The notes beneath the pieces are model-generated. The model searched no databases and was not told the origin of the DNA. It was given only the letters and a program-made list of their open reading frames with translations. A DNA stretch of 64,000 nt. It comes from Caulobacter sp. 73W (GTDB taxonomy: Bacteria > Pseudomonadota > Alphaproteobacteria > Caulobacterales > Caulobacteraceae). The position numbers and the translations under genes were made by a program. Shown here piece by piece: positions 9,072 to 17,819 of the stretch; position 1 is the stretch's first letter; every line of letters starts with the position of its first letter. The stretch spans positions 3,274,501 to 3,338,500 of the forward strand of contig NZ_CP158375.1 in the NCBI RefSeq assembly GCF_041021955.1. Direction: 5' to 3'.

Positions 9072-9566
9072 TCACTCACGCATGGCCGCCGCACATACGG
9101 CTAGGGCCTTGCGCAGCCGCCATTCCACCGTCTTGGGCGAGATGCCCAGCAGTTCAGCGGTCTCCTTATGACTCAAACCGCGAACCTGGTTGAGTATGAA
9201 GACATCCCGCAACTTTGGCGGCAAGCCGAGAATGACCTGTTTGAGAACCAGAGCCGAGGCCTGAGGCGCGGCCACGGACGCCTGATACTCGACTGGCGCG
9301 GGGATGAGCGCCGCGCGGGCCGCGCGGCGGTGCTGATCATGGGCGAGATTGACGGCGATCCGCAGCAGCAGCGCCCGTGGCCGGACGATCGGTCGGCTGG
9401 GCTGGTAGGGCGCCAGTCGCAGATAGGTCTCTTGAACCAGATCGTCGGCGGCGTCCGGGCCATATCGACGCCGCAGCACCGCTCGCAGCCACATCTGGTG
9501 TTCGAGAAATAGCGTCTCGGGAGTGTGTTCGGACTCGTTCGCCGCCGTCGCGGGTTCGTACGCCAT
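9072..9566 (-). CDS. ECF sigma factor, FecI-like
   Basis: This 164 aa sigma-70 family factor has region 2 (WLRAVLRRRYGPDAADDLVQETYLRL) and region 4 (LPPKLRDVFILNQVRGLSHKETAELLGISPKTVEWRLRKAL). The ATG at 9566 is preceded by GGAGG at a five-base spacing. Upstream ATGs in frame (9578 and 9662) lack such a site. It sits first in the operon sigma-fecR-receptor-isopeptidase and likely activates receptor transcription when the lasso peptide binds. Confidence 0.92.
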   Translation of the reverse strand: MAYEPATAANESEHTPETLFLEHQMWLRAVLRRRYGPDAADDLVQETYLRLAPYQPSRPIVRPRALLLRIAVNLAHDQHRRAARAALIPAPVEYQASVAAPQASALVLKQVILGLPPKLRDVFILNQVRGLSHKETAELLGISPKTVEWRLRKALAVCAAAMRE

Positions 9567-9798
9567 GACCGCCTCCATGTTCCGAGGCGGCCCGAAGACC
9601 GGGTGTTGAGAACATGCAAGGTGACATGCGCCGACGCCTTTAGCCCGCGAGGACCTGGACATGCGCGCCGGCCACGCCGGTCAGGGCGTTCCGCTGATAC
9701 CGAGCGAGGTTCTCACGCCTCGGCGTCGCTACGCGACGCAGGCTTGAGTTTATTGGAACTTGCGTACGGCGCAACTGATCTGGAGCGGCCGGCTCGAC

Positions 9799-10953
9799 TT
9801 AGCGCAACGCGGTCAAAATGCTCTGCGCGATATCGAGCGTGATAGCTTGGCCAGGTTCCAAGTTGTACTTCCGTAATGCGCGCTCAAGCACTCGCTTGCA
9901 GTCAATAAATAGATTTCGCGGAGTCATGGCGTTGGCGTGGGTCACTATGTAGCGGATAGAGTCCTCGGTGAATGGGTAGAAGTCGCCGACGCCGTGGGCA
10001 TCAGGTAATCTATAATCTTTGATCTGTGCGCGTAGAAACTCAACCGCGTCGTCGTCGCTCAGCGTTGGAATTTCAATGTATTGGCGTGTGAGTCGCTTTA
10101 GTAGGTGAGTGTTCATGATTGCTTCGATCAACGCTGTACCGACCGAGAAGCTGAGGATGAGGCCGAAGCGATAGGGGAGGCCATTGATGAGCTCACGAAG
10201 GCCAGAAAAGACGAGCTCGGTTTCCGTTGCCTTCGACTCAACGAGCATCTCGCACTCGTCGATGAAAAGGTAAACGGACTCTAGAATTTGTGACCCGGGC
10301 TTTGAGTCGGTGGTGAGAACCCGGAAGAGATCGCCCAAAACCTTGGCCGCGACAAAATCAGAATCAACTTTTCCGCCGTACTCTTCGCAGGGGGTGTCCC
10401 CAGTAAAAAAGCTATAGACTTTGTCGGAGTTGTCAGACCCCTTTGCTAGCAGAACAACCATCGCCTTATCATTGGGCCGGAAATCTTGAATCGCTTTCTC
10501 GTGGAAGGATGAAAGATCCTTCACGTCGGTTAATTTGCTTTCTTCCCGAATTTCAATCGCGCGATCATTCAGGATCTGAGCAATAGCCTTGCAGTAATCG
10601 GCTATCCGTTCCTTCCCGATCGTCTTTATTATGTATTTGTACAGCTCAAGGAAATTGAGCTTTGCCGCCACGCGCGGTCGCTCGATGTAGATCGCTAGAG
10701 AGCGAAATTCACCGGCAGGTTTTTCTGTTTCGTCGTCAACGAAGGTTTTGAGGAAGCGTAGTGCGTGGCTCTTGCCGGCGCCGAGCTCGCCGTGAAGGAT
10801 CACGAACTCGGACACGCCAATGTCGCGCGCTCTTACGCCTTTGACGAGATCAATCAGGTCTTCCTGAAGCTCGGCTCGCCCGGCCCAGTTGTAAACCTTG
10901 CCGTCCGGCACGATCGGAAAGGGATCTTCCCTCAAGGAGTATTGTTGGAGCAT
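9799..10953 (-). CDS. AAA ATPase of the ExeA/ORC-like type, last gene of a six-gene operon
   Basis: This is a 384 aa soluble ATPase. The P-loop GELGAGKS is at residues 55-62, after an ExeA-like entry (DPFPIVPDGKVYNWAGRAELQ). Walker B is probably ESVYLFIDECEML, and a winged-helix-like C terminus follows. Such ATPases often load or drive partner proteins on DNA. The start overlaps the PLD nuclease stop by one base, so the two are coupled. The gene is less GC-rich than the lasso genes, which suggests transfer. It is not a recognised member of a named defence system, and its role is inferred from the operon. Confidence 0.8.
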   Translation of the reverse strand: MLQQYSLREDPFPIVPDGKVYNWAGRAELQEDLIDLVKGVRARDIGVSEFVILHGELGAGKSHALRFLKTFVDDETEKPAGEFRSLAIYIERPRVAAKLNFLELYKYIIKTIGKERIADYCKAIAQILNDRAIEIREESKLTDVKDLSSFHEKAIQDFRPNDKAMVVLLAKGSDNSDKVYSFFTGDTPCEEYGGKVDSDFVAAKVLGDLFRVLTTDSKPGSQILESVYLFIDECEMLVESKATETELVFSGLRELINGLPYRFGLILSFSVGTALIEAIMNTHLLKRLTRQYIEIPTLSDDDAVEFLRAQIKDYRLPDAHGVGDFYPFTEDSIRYIVTHANAMTPRNLFIDCKRVLERALRKYNLEPGQAITLDIAQSILTALR

Positions 10954-11498
10954 CAGACGTGTCCTTCATCGCCAGTGGGCGTTCCGTTCGCGAGCCAAGT
11001 ATTAAATGGCATCGCCCCATTCATTGATCGCATGCGGTCCAGTTCGCGGTGGCACGCGGTGTCGTCGCCGACGCCCTGCATCTCGGCTACGAGTTCTTGA
11101 TTTCGTTCAAAGCCACCGAGCGTAAAGTTTGCAGAGCCCACAAAGCTCCGAAAGTGCCCGCGCTCGTACTCAAAATGATACATCTTGGCATGTAGATACG
11201 GATTGGCGCGAATGAATATTTCAACGCCTTGGGCGGCCAAAATTTTTGCCACTTCGAGTGTCATTGCTTGTCGGTCACTCCCTGGCGGTCTTGTAATTAT
11301 TTGAATCTTCTGGGCTCCGCGCTTCTGCATGAAGTTGCAAAAGCCGATGACATCTTTGAACGGGGCGGGCAGGTGGTCGAAAAATGGGGAGCAGATTGTG
11401 ACACTGGAGATCGGCTCTGTTAGGGCGGCTACGAATTGACCTTTGAATGAGCGGGTATGGTGTAGCTCCTGGAAGACGATACGCCCTTGCGTGCCCAT
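10953..11498 (-). CDS. Phospholipase D-like nuclease
   Basis: This 181 aa protein carries a single HKD active site: His103-Ala-Lys105 (LHAKMYHFEY), then GSANFT at 121-126 and Asn133/Glu135 (FERNQE). One-motif PLD enzymes work as dimers, like the BfiI and Nuc nucleases, and cut DNA without metal. There is no signal peptide, so it acts inside the cell. It overlaps its neighbours by one base on each side, between the 373 aa protein and the AAA ATPase. It is the likely effector nuclease of the operon. Confidence 0.85.
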   Translation of the reverse strand: MGTQGRIVFQELHHTRSFKGQFVAALTEPISSVTICSPFFDHLPAPFKDVIGFCNFMQKRGAQKIQIITRPPGSDRQAMTLEVAKILAAQGVEIFIRANPYLHAKMYHFEYERGHFRSFVGSANFTLGGFERNQELVAEMQGVGDDTACHRELDRMRSMNGAMPFNTWLANGTPTGDEGHV

Positions 11499-12619
11499 CA
11501 GGAGCCCACCACACGGTAGAAACCGATCTTGCCTTTGCGCGCGGAGAAGCGCTCAAACGTGCCTTTGAAATCTGAGAACAGCGCGTCCAGGATATCCTCC
11601 CATCGATAGTCACGCTTATCCGCGTATGATCGGTAGAAGATATACTCTATCGGCAGTTGTAGTGAAGCTTGCGGAGCATGGATCAGCTTCGCTGCGGGGA
11701 AGCCTCTCCGCATGACCGACGACAAATCCGAAACCAACCGGGCGATCTCAGAGTCCGAAGGCGGGAGTTTCCCTGTTGTGAAGCGGATCTCGTCTTCCGC
11801 TTGGCCTGGCGGAATTGGGCTCAGGCGAAGCGACTGCAGTGCGTCTGCCGGAGGCGATATCCAAAAGTAGCAGTGCTCAGGGTCGAGGCTACGTAAAACA
11901 TCTTCCCCAAATGGCGTTAGTTGTCGAGTTTGTCGATCGACCATACCAAGCTGCATCACCCATCCCTGTCGAGGGGTGGCGTGGTGCCTAGCAGTGTTAG
12001 CGGTGGGAATTTCGACGTCGAGAAGTGCATTCGCTGATTTTGACTTTTTTACCCAAGTCAGCTGATCGGTAATGCGTTCGAGCAGTATGCGCTCCGGCAT
12101 AACCTGATTCAGCCAGCTTAAGCGGCGCTCTCGTAGAGATGTTTGATAGTCTATGAAGTATGGCTGTAGCCCGATATCGAGTGGATTTTCGAGAAATCTA
12201 AGTATGGGTATGATGTAGTCGGCGTCAGAGCGCAGAACGATCTGCGTGGAGTAGTAATTGTAGAATCCAGCATCACCAATCGCGGCGGCTCCAAGGAGCG
12301 AGCGGCCGATTTCACTGGCCGCGTATCTCGGAATTTTCGCGTCTCTCGCTGACACGACGTCAAGTAGGCCCATTGACGTCGCGAAGCTTAGTACGTCAGC
12401 GGCATACTTCGGGGAAAGCGGCTCCGACTGTTCAAGATCGCGAGCTTCCTGCAGAAATGCGACCAACTCACTCTGGTACGCGGACGTCCGATCACGGAAA
12501 GCGTCTAGGGTGGAGAAAATGCGATCCAGGCCGGAGGCGCCGCTCGTATAACCAATGTGGCGCGACAACGACTTCGCCAAAAGGCGCTCGGCTTCGTCAC
12601 GCGAGGTGCTTAGCATCAC
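11498..12619 (-). CDS. Unknown 373 aa protein of the HerA-PLD operon
   Basis: I do not recognise this family. The N-terminal 120 residues look like a helical or winged-helix region (SEPLSPKYAADVLSFATSMGLLDVV). The middle and C terminus are mixed alpha/beta with a conserved-looking SWLNQVMPERILLERITDQLTWVKK segment. No membrane helix or signal is visible. It overlaps herA by four bases (ATGA) and the PLD gene by one, so it is very likely a stoichiometric partner of one of them. DNA recognition or an adaptor role is a guess from position only. Confidence 0.7.
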   Translation of the reverse strand: MMLSTSRDEAERLLAKSLSRHIGYTSGASGLDRIFSTLDAFRDRTSAYQSELVAFLQEARDLEQSEPLSPKYAADVLSFATSMGLLDVVSARDAKIPRYAASEIGRSLLGAAAIGDAGFYNYYSTQIVLRSDADYIIPILRFLENPLDIGLQPYFIDYQTSLRERRLSWLNQVMPERILLERITDQLTWVKKSKSANALLDVEIPTANTARHHATPRQGWVMQLGMVDRQTRQLTPFGEDVLRSLDPEHCYFWISPPADALQSLRLSPIPPGQAEDEIRFTTGKLPPSDSEIARLVSDLSSVMRRGFPAAKLIHAPQASLQLPIEYIFYRSYADKRDYRWEDILDALFSDFKGTFERFSARKGKIGFYRVVGS

Positions 12620-13971
12620 TGTGGACTCACGCCGCCATGAGCGCTTCTACGGGGGCGGATCTTGGCAATGAATACGCGACCGCTACTTCCGTCCGCGACG
12701 ATCGCTTCGCCCGGTGAAAGGCTTCGCAGCACATCGGTCAGGTAGCTTGCGCGTTGGTTGTCCACGTCATACTCAACTGTGGTTCGCGTCGGCATCCTGG
12801 CGACAGCGGCATTCAGATCCGCTTCGAACCCCAGCGTGTGGGTAATCGTCAGGTCGACTTGGCTCATCAGCTTCGTGTCAACGGCGGAGGGCTGTTGAGT
12901 GGCGAAAATGAGGGATAGCCCGGCGTCACGGCCTCTTTTCACGTAGTCGATAAGTGGCGCCGTAGCAGCCGTGGAGCCGTCGGACGGCACCAGCACATGC
13001 GCTTCGTCGAGCACCATCCAAAGACGAGTTGCAAGGTCGGCGGAGTCGTCCGCTGCGTTTCCGGTCCTCATGGCAACTTTGCGCAGCTGTTGGGCACGCC
13101 CCATGCGGTCCGCGACCAGCCGACTAATCACACCTACCACGAGGCCTCGAACGGACTCGGGCAAGTTTCGCATCAGGACGATGGATAGGGCGCCGGGAGC
13201 CAAAAGCTCATCGATAACAAGGCCTGCGGAGCCGATAATCTCAGCTTTGGCGAGACTGTCCAATCTCCAGCGAAGGCCGTCCACTGTGCCCTGCTGAAAA
13301 TTTGCCAAGGAAGGAGAACTGTCGACGAGCTGTACGAGCTCCGAGGGGGTCTGTGCGCCCTCTGCTTCGATGAGGCCCAGTAGAGCCTGTCCCATCGCAC
13401 TGAATCTATCCAGTTCGAGGATCGCTAACCAATCGGCCGCCGACAATTGGGAGGGGGAAAGCCGAAATGGCTGAGCCTGGGGAACCGGAGTGTCGCTCCC
13501 GGCGGGGACCAAAACGCGCAGGCCGGTTGTCGAAGATGGCGTTAGGCCCCATGCGGTCAGTTCGCTCAGTTGTTGGGCGTCACCGCGGATTGTCGTCTGC
13601 GGCTCGAACGCCAAGGTCCAAAACTGATCTTGGATATCAAACACGATGCCGGCATCGCGAATAGGCGTACCATCAGCGTGATCGAAAATTCCTTCGAGGA
13701 ACACGCCGAGATCGAAACTTTTTCCGCTCCCCCGGCTTCCAAAGATGCCGATGACGTGTGGAAAAGAAACGTCGCAATGCACCTCGTAGTCGAGGATGTT
13801 GGAGACCTTTCCCTGCTCCACCACCTTGCCGATATAGGCGGATTTGCTGGGCGTGGGCGTTCGCGCTCCGATCGTAAGCCGCTTCTGGCGGGGATCGATC
13901 GCGAAGCTATTTTGCCCCTTCGCTTGGTAGCGGCTCGAGGAGAAAACCTTCTTGTAGGTCATCGGGCCCAA
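12616..13971 (-). CDS. HerA/FtsK-like hexameric DNA translocase
   Basis: This 451 aa P-loop ATPase has an N-terminal HAS-barrel-like region (YIGKVVEQGKVSNILDYEV). Walker A is FGSRGSGKS at residues 78-85 and Walker B is LWMVLDEAHVLVP. A downstream LSLIFATQQPSAVDTKLMSQVD segment is typical of HerA. HerA ATPases pump DNA and pair with nucleases or other effectors in many antiphage systems. The start lies inside the ABC ATPase gene (a 65-base overlap in another frame), or about nine bases later at the second ATG. The PLD nuclease downstream is the obvious candidate partner. Confidence 0.86.
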   Translation of the reverse strand: MGPMTYKKVFSSSRYQAKGQNSFAIDPRQKRLTIGARTPTPSKSAYIGKVVEQGKVSNILDYEVHCDVSFPHVIGIFGSRGSGKSFDLGVFLEGIFDHADGTPIRDAGIVFDIQDQFWTLAFEPQTTIRGDAQQLSELTAWGLTPSSTTGLRVLVPAGSDTPVPQAQPFRLSPSQLSAADWLAILELDRFSAMGQALLGLIEAEGAQTPSELVQLVDSSPSLANFQQGTVDGLRWRLDSLAKAEIIGSAGLVIDELLAPGALSIVLMRNLPESVRGLVVGVISRLVADRMGRAQQLRKVAMRTGNAADDSADLATRLWMVLDEAHVLVPSDGSTAATAPLIDYVKRGRDAGLSLIFATQQPSAVDTKLMSQVDLTITHTLGFEADLNAAVARMPTRTTVEYDVDNQRASYLTDVLRSLSPGEAIVADGSSGRVFIAKIRPRRSAHGGVSPQ

Positions 13972-14767
13972 TATGCTCCGTCACAATCGGTCTGTCGCCG
14001 CGTCGCAGAAGTACCGCTTGATCTATGCCTGGAAGTTTACTTAGTCGATCATAAGATGCGGTCGCGGCAAGCACCGCCACCCCTAGCTCCGACGCTAGTT
14101 GCTTGATCCCCCGAATGACCGCCAGGGCAGTGAATCGATCCAGAGGTTCGCAGAAGTTATCAATAACCACCACGTCCGGCCTTTCGAGGAAAGCCAAGGC
14201 GACCTGGAGGCGATATTGCTGACCTGAGCTGAGGCTGGACAGGGGTCTGACAAAGAGCTGTGGCTCCGCCAAGCCGCACTTCGCTGTGACGTTGAGGAAT
14301 TGGTCGAGCGGCACCCGGCCCTTCAGTTCTAGCGGCGTTTTGTCGGGCGCCAACGCGGGCAGCTCCGCAACTACCGCAGAGGTATCTACGCTTCCCCGGA
14401 TATCAATCAACGAGCCGTCGGTTCTTACACCTCGTTCGTTGCCTTTCAAAAGATCAGCGCAGGCACGCAGAAGAAGGCTCTTACCCGAGCCGCTGGCTCC
14501 GCAGATGAGGGTTAGCTTGCCGCTGGTCAGTTGGAACGAGAGGTCGCGCACCAATTCGGAAGAAACGTCCGCGCCGACAAAGCCAAATGCATCCTGAAGG
14601 TGTCGGGCTTCAGAGGATTGTGAGATTTTAGCACTTGCAGCGATCGAGACATCGTTCAGCGCGTAGGACTTTGGCGTCATCGTTTTGTCGAAGATAGCTT
14701 TGGGGGACATGACTTCTGCGGCGACGGTCGACATACTCGGCGGCGCTTTCGCTAAGTCCGGAGACAT
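13907..14767 (-). CDS. Soluble ABC-type ATPase (COG2401-like half)
   Basis: This is a 286 aa ABC nucleotide-binding protein without membrane domains. It has Walker A GASGSGKS near residue 88, signature LSSGQQYR, and Walker B DVVVIDNFCEPLD with Asn where Glu is usual. The last point may mean slow hydrolysis or a switch role. The start is uncertain: ATGs at 14767, 14734, 14710 and 14680 are all in frame, and every choice overlaps the upstream GNAT gene. COG2401 is an ABC ATPase fused to a predicted acetyltransferase, and here the two halves lie in different frames of overlapping genes. This may be a natural split or a one-base frameshift. Confidence 0.82.
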   Translation of the reverse strand: MSPDLAKAPPSMSTVAAEVMSPKAIFDKTMTPKSYALNDVSIAASAKISQSSEARHLQDAFGFVGADVSSELVRDLSFQLTSGKLTLICGASGSGKSLLLRACADLLKGNERGVRTDGSLIDIRGSVDTSAVVAELPALAPDKTPLELKGRVPLDQFLNVTAKCGLAEPQLFVRPLSSLSSGQQYRLQVALAFLERPDVVVIDNFCEPLDRFTALAVIRGIKQLASELGVAVLAATASYDRLSKLPGIDQAVLLRRGDRPIVTEHIGPDDLQEGFLLEPLPSEGAK

Positions 14768-15848
14768 ACGAGGGCTTGGGGCGTCGATTCAACCGGTGAA
14801 GCGATTCCCACGCATCCTGATCAAGCATCGAGGGGTCGTTCCGCAAAGACGCGACAACTTCCGGAAGCGGCCTCTCGTTCTTTTCGAGGTATCGCATCAG
14901 CTGGGAGGCGTAGCCGCGCTGAAGCGTCATGATCCCGCCGCCGCCCTGGGGCATGCCGTCTTCGAGGTTCTTCGCCTTCTTGACTAAGTACGTCATGTCC
15001 TTGGCGACGCGGTGTTCGTTTCCTTCAGTCTCGCCCATGAAGGCGAAGGCTTGATCGACGAATTTGTAGTACTTCAGCATGTCAGCCGTGATCTCAAGAA
15101 ACCGCGGCCGCATGCCCCCGTAGTGCCAGCGGTCGCGTGAGTACTCTCGCGCCGCCTCCATGAAATGCTTCGCAATGCCCAAGCCGCGAATTTCCGGGTG
15201 GATCACAAACCGGGAAATCCGCGATATCGCGCTTGAGTATCGTTTTGAGGTCGCCGTATCCCACTCCTGCCAGTGCAGGCCATTCGGTTCGCGATAGGGC
15301 GTGCTGAAGAACTTCTTGCGAGCGGTATTGGCGATCATGCTCGACGACACCTCGATGAACCCCAGTACGGAGGGGAGGTCCCATAGATCTCCGCTTGCCA
15401 AAATTGGGACTGTGCGGCCCGCGCCGCCTCCGCCGCGATAGTGGAAGCGCCGCAGGCTTTCGAACTGCGCCATTTCCTCGGGGGTTTCGATCTCCTTGAA
15501 GGTGAGATTGATCTTTTCAACGCCAAGCGGGAGCGTGGCGGACCATCGCCAAGCTGGCTCTAGAGGAAGCCAGCAGCCATCGTGGCGCAGAAATACGTCT
15601 ATTCCCGTGTTGGAAATCCTCAGACGATCCCCTTTTCCAGCTGGAAAGAAGCGCCGAACCTCGATTTGACCGCCATCGGATAGCTGTAAGACTGATCGGT
15701 GCGCCGCGATCCGTCGGTCGAGAATCTCAACCGTTCTCGCGTTGTCCGAAGTGCCGAGGCCGTTCGTGCCCATCCAGTAATCTTCCAACCTTCTTACCTG
15801 TCCTGCTGTCCTTCTGAGCAGCGGATTAGGCCGGGGCGACCTGACCAT
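14628..15848 (-). CDS. GNAT-fold acyltransferase-like protein (COG2401-like half), first gene of the operon
   Basis: In this 406 aa protein the acetyl-CoA binding signature is ISRFVIHPEIRGLGIAKHFMEAARE near the middle, with RPRFLEITADMLKYYKFVDQAFAF after it, as in GNAT enzymes. The GNAT fold is also used by the phage DNA-modification protein Mom, so a nucleic-acid substrate is possible. It heads an operon with an ABC ATPase, HerA, a PLD nuclease and an AAA ATPase. Its last 140 bases can overlap the ABC gene in another frame. The flanking 15849-16030 holds no gene and probably the promoter. Which acyl group or substrate is used cannot be told from the sequence. Confidence 0.75.
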   Translation of the reverse strand: MVRSPRPNPLLRRTAGQVRRLEDYWMGTNGLGTSDNARTVEILDRRIAAHRSVLQLSDGGQIEVRRFFPAGKGDRLRISNTGIDVFLRHDGCWLPLEPAWRWSATLPLGVEKINLTFKEIETPEEMAQFESLRRFHYRGGGGAGRTVPILASGDLWDLPSVLGFIEVSSSMIANTARKKFFSTPYREPNGLHWQEWDTATSKRYSSAISRISRFVIHPEIRGLGIAKHFMEAAREYSRDRWHYGGMRPRFLEITADMLKYYKFVDQAFAFMGETEGNEHRVAKDMTYLVKKAKNLEDGMPQGGGGIMTLQRGYASQLMRYLEKNERPLPEVVASLRNDPSMLDQDAWESLHRLNRRPKPSYVSGLSESAAEYVDRRRRSHVPQSYLRQNDDAKVLRAERCLDRCKC

Positions 15849-16030
15849 GTCCGGCGTCTAGGCCCAAACGGCTTGCCGCAACAAGTGATATCGATGTCGT
15901 TTCGGTGACCAACGGGGCGGCCATACCGCTGCGATCGATTAGACGTGCGAGAAAGCGCGGTGCCCTAAGGCGCTCGTCGCGTTTTTTTTGACATTGGAAC
16001 GAAACTTAGCCGAACTCTCGGAGGCTCAGC

Positions 16031-16597
16031 TTAGGAATGGGTCTTCGCCATGTCGCCGAAGGCTCGCCGGACCGTCGCTAGCGCGAGCGACGTTTGTAGA
16101 CCCGAGGTGATCACCGCCGCGTAACTGGAGACAGAGACTTCGCTGGAACGCGGAATTCCTGAACCTCTTAACAAGCCGCGCAACTTTCTGATGTGCGGGG
16201 CTAGGTCGGGATTCTTCGGGTGAGCAGCGGCGTTGCGCAGTTCGTTGAAGGCCAGCAATTGACCTGTCACGCGATCCATTATCGGACAGTCAAGAAGGGC
16301 CTTCAACACAGAAACCTTGTGGCCAAACCCTAGGCGTCCGAGCTCTTTCGGTCGGACCACCAATCGCTCGAAGGCTAGTTCCATTTCACGCTCCAGACCG
16401 AAATGGGCAGCGATGATCTCGGTGGTGCGTGCATCGAGCTCGAGCGGAGCATCAACTCTCGATGATCCCTTCTCGATTTGATCCCAGCTCTCGGCGATGG
16501 CGGCCATGAGTGGCTCGGGCAACCCGTCCATCGCCTCAAATGGCATCCGCGCTGCCTCTGCGGGGCGCTTGAACTTTCCAAATAGACCGCTCAGCAC
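16031..16597 (-). CDS. HEPN-like protein with an RNxxxH motif
   Basis: This 188 aa helical protein contains LLAFNELRNAAAHPKN. The Arg-x4-His pattern is the hallmark of HEPN ribonucleases and of related DUF4145-type proteins. It lies 44 bases downstream of an MNT-HEPN fusion on the same strand, so the two may be functionally linked. No partner antitoxin gene of normal size is visible next to it. Assignment to the HEPN clan rests on one motif and the predicted helices, so RNase activity is only an inference. Confidence 0.6.
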   Translation of the reverse strand: MLSGLFGKFKRPAEAARMPFEAMDGLPEPLMAAIAESWDQIEKGSSRVDAPLELDARTTEIIAAHFGLEREMELAFERLVVRPKELGRLGFGHKVSVLKALLDCPIMDRVTGQLLAFNELRNAAAHPKNPDLAPHIRKLRGLLRGSGIPRSSEVSVSSYAAVITSGLQTSLALATVRRAFGDMAKTHS

Positions 16598-16641
16598 GCT
16601 GAATCTCCCGCTGCCGCTATCCTAGATGGGCATTTCCGCCT

Positions 16642-17544
16642 CTACGGCCGTAACGTAGATATCCTTTCCAAGCAGACCCGCTCCACCAATTCTCGCAGCC
16701 GCTCAGCTGACGCCTTCAGCGACGCTAGATCCTTGGCCGTCACGTCATACTGCTCGCTGTATCGGGCCTCCACATAGGCCCGTTTCAGGTGCTCGAACCG
16801 GCGGCGGTCGTCGCGCGCCTCGCGCGGCCAGGCCGCCGCGAGGCGCTTGTCGGCATCCTCGGCCAGTGAGCGGAGGAATTTGATGTTGTGGGAGCGGGGG
16901 AAGTAGAAGGTGTGGACCAACAAGAAGCAGATGTAGGCGCGCTCCACAGCCTGGTGAAGGTTGTAAGCGGCATCTTGGCGATTACCGCGAGCAATGCAGA
17001 ACTCAGCGATCTCGAGGGACTCTCCGACTTTCGGTTGCCAGTGTTCAAAGTACCGTTTGGCCGCCTCATGGGCATCCGCCGCCGTCATCGGGCGCGGCGC
17101 AGTGAAGGGGTGGCCCGGGAGGTCGTAGAGCATCACCCCGTCGCGGATGATGTCGGTCCAGAAGTACTCGCCTTTGAGCAGGCCCTGGTTCACCTCGTCC
17201 ATGGTGTGGACGATGATGTTCACGGTCCGGCCGATCATCGGATCGTGGAGGATCTTGTCCTCGGCCACGTACCAGTAGTCGGCGATGTCGGTCAGCTTTG
17301 GATGGCTGGCCACCACGAGCAGGTCGAAATCCGACAGGTAGCCGTTGTCCGGTTCGTCGACCCAGTCATTGCGAGCGTAGCTGCCAAAGAGGACGATCTT
17401 CAGGACCTTGCCGCTCTTGCGCCACGGCGAGGTGCCGCCGGCGCCCGACTTCAGCGCGACCTCGAACTCGGTGAGCAGGGTGGTGCGGATACGCTCGAGC
17501 TCGGCCTGCTGGCGCTCAGGAAGGTGGTCGAGATCGGACTTCAT
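16642..17544 (-). CDS. MNT nucleotidyltransferase-HEPN fusion protein
   Basis: This 300 aa protein has a minimal nucleotidyltransferase domain at about residues 15-150 (FGSYARND at 53-60, DFD at 72-74). A HEPN domain follows at about 155-290 (AAYNLHQAVERAYICFLLVHTFYFPRSHNIKFLRSL and EARYSEQYDV). In type VII toxin-antitoxin pairs a MNT enzyme modifies and silences a HEPN RNase. Here both are on one chain, and the HEPN half keeps the ARYSEQY-type motif but shows no clear R-x4-6-H. The free HEPN protein just downstream could be its target. A LexA-like half-site pair lies about 110 bases upstream. Confidence 0.85.
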   Translation of the reverse strand: MKSDLDHLPERQQAELERIRTTLLTEFEVALKSGAGGTSPWRKSGKVLKIVLFGSYARNDWVDEPDNGYLSDFDLLVVASHPKLTDIADYWYVAEDKILHDPMIGRTVNIIVHTMDEVNQGLLKGEYFWTDIIRDGVMLYDLPGHPFTAPRPMTAADAHEAAKRYFEHWQPKVGESLEIAEFCIARGNRQDAAYNLHQAVERAYICFLLVHTFYFPRSHNIKFLRSLAEDADKRLAAAWPREARDDRRRFEHLKRAYVEARYSEQYDVTAKDLASLKASAERLRELVERVCLERISTLRP

Positions 17545-17651
17545 CGTTCAGCGAGTCTCCAGCAGTCCGGCAAGCTTGGCAAGGCAAGGGCGAGCGTCCT
17601 GCGTAACCGCCGCGTGTCTTGATACGCCCGACCCTAGCGCTTCCGAGTGCG

Positions 17652-17666
17652 AAACAAAATGGGAAC
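17652..17666. promoter_or_regulatory. Possible LexA box (one mismatch)
   Basis: AAAC-N7-GAAC here reads GTTC-N7-GTTT on the other strand, one base from the alphaproteobacterial LexA consensus GTTC-N7-GTTC. It lies upstream of the MNT-HEPN gene. With one mismatch, chance occurrence is quite possible. The rest of 17545-17819 shows no gene. Confidence 0.25.
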
Positions 17667-17819
17667 ATCTTGGGGGCCGCAATCCTGACGAGCAGGTTCT
17701 AAGCGCCGTCATCGGCATCTTCTGGCTTACTCCCAGTGTGGGCGTCGCGCGGAGTACCAATTGACGCGCACTGCCATTCAACCGCTGATAGGCGGAGAGT
17801 CCGCATCAAACTCTCAAGT

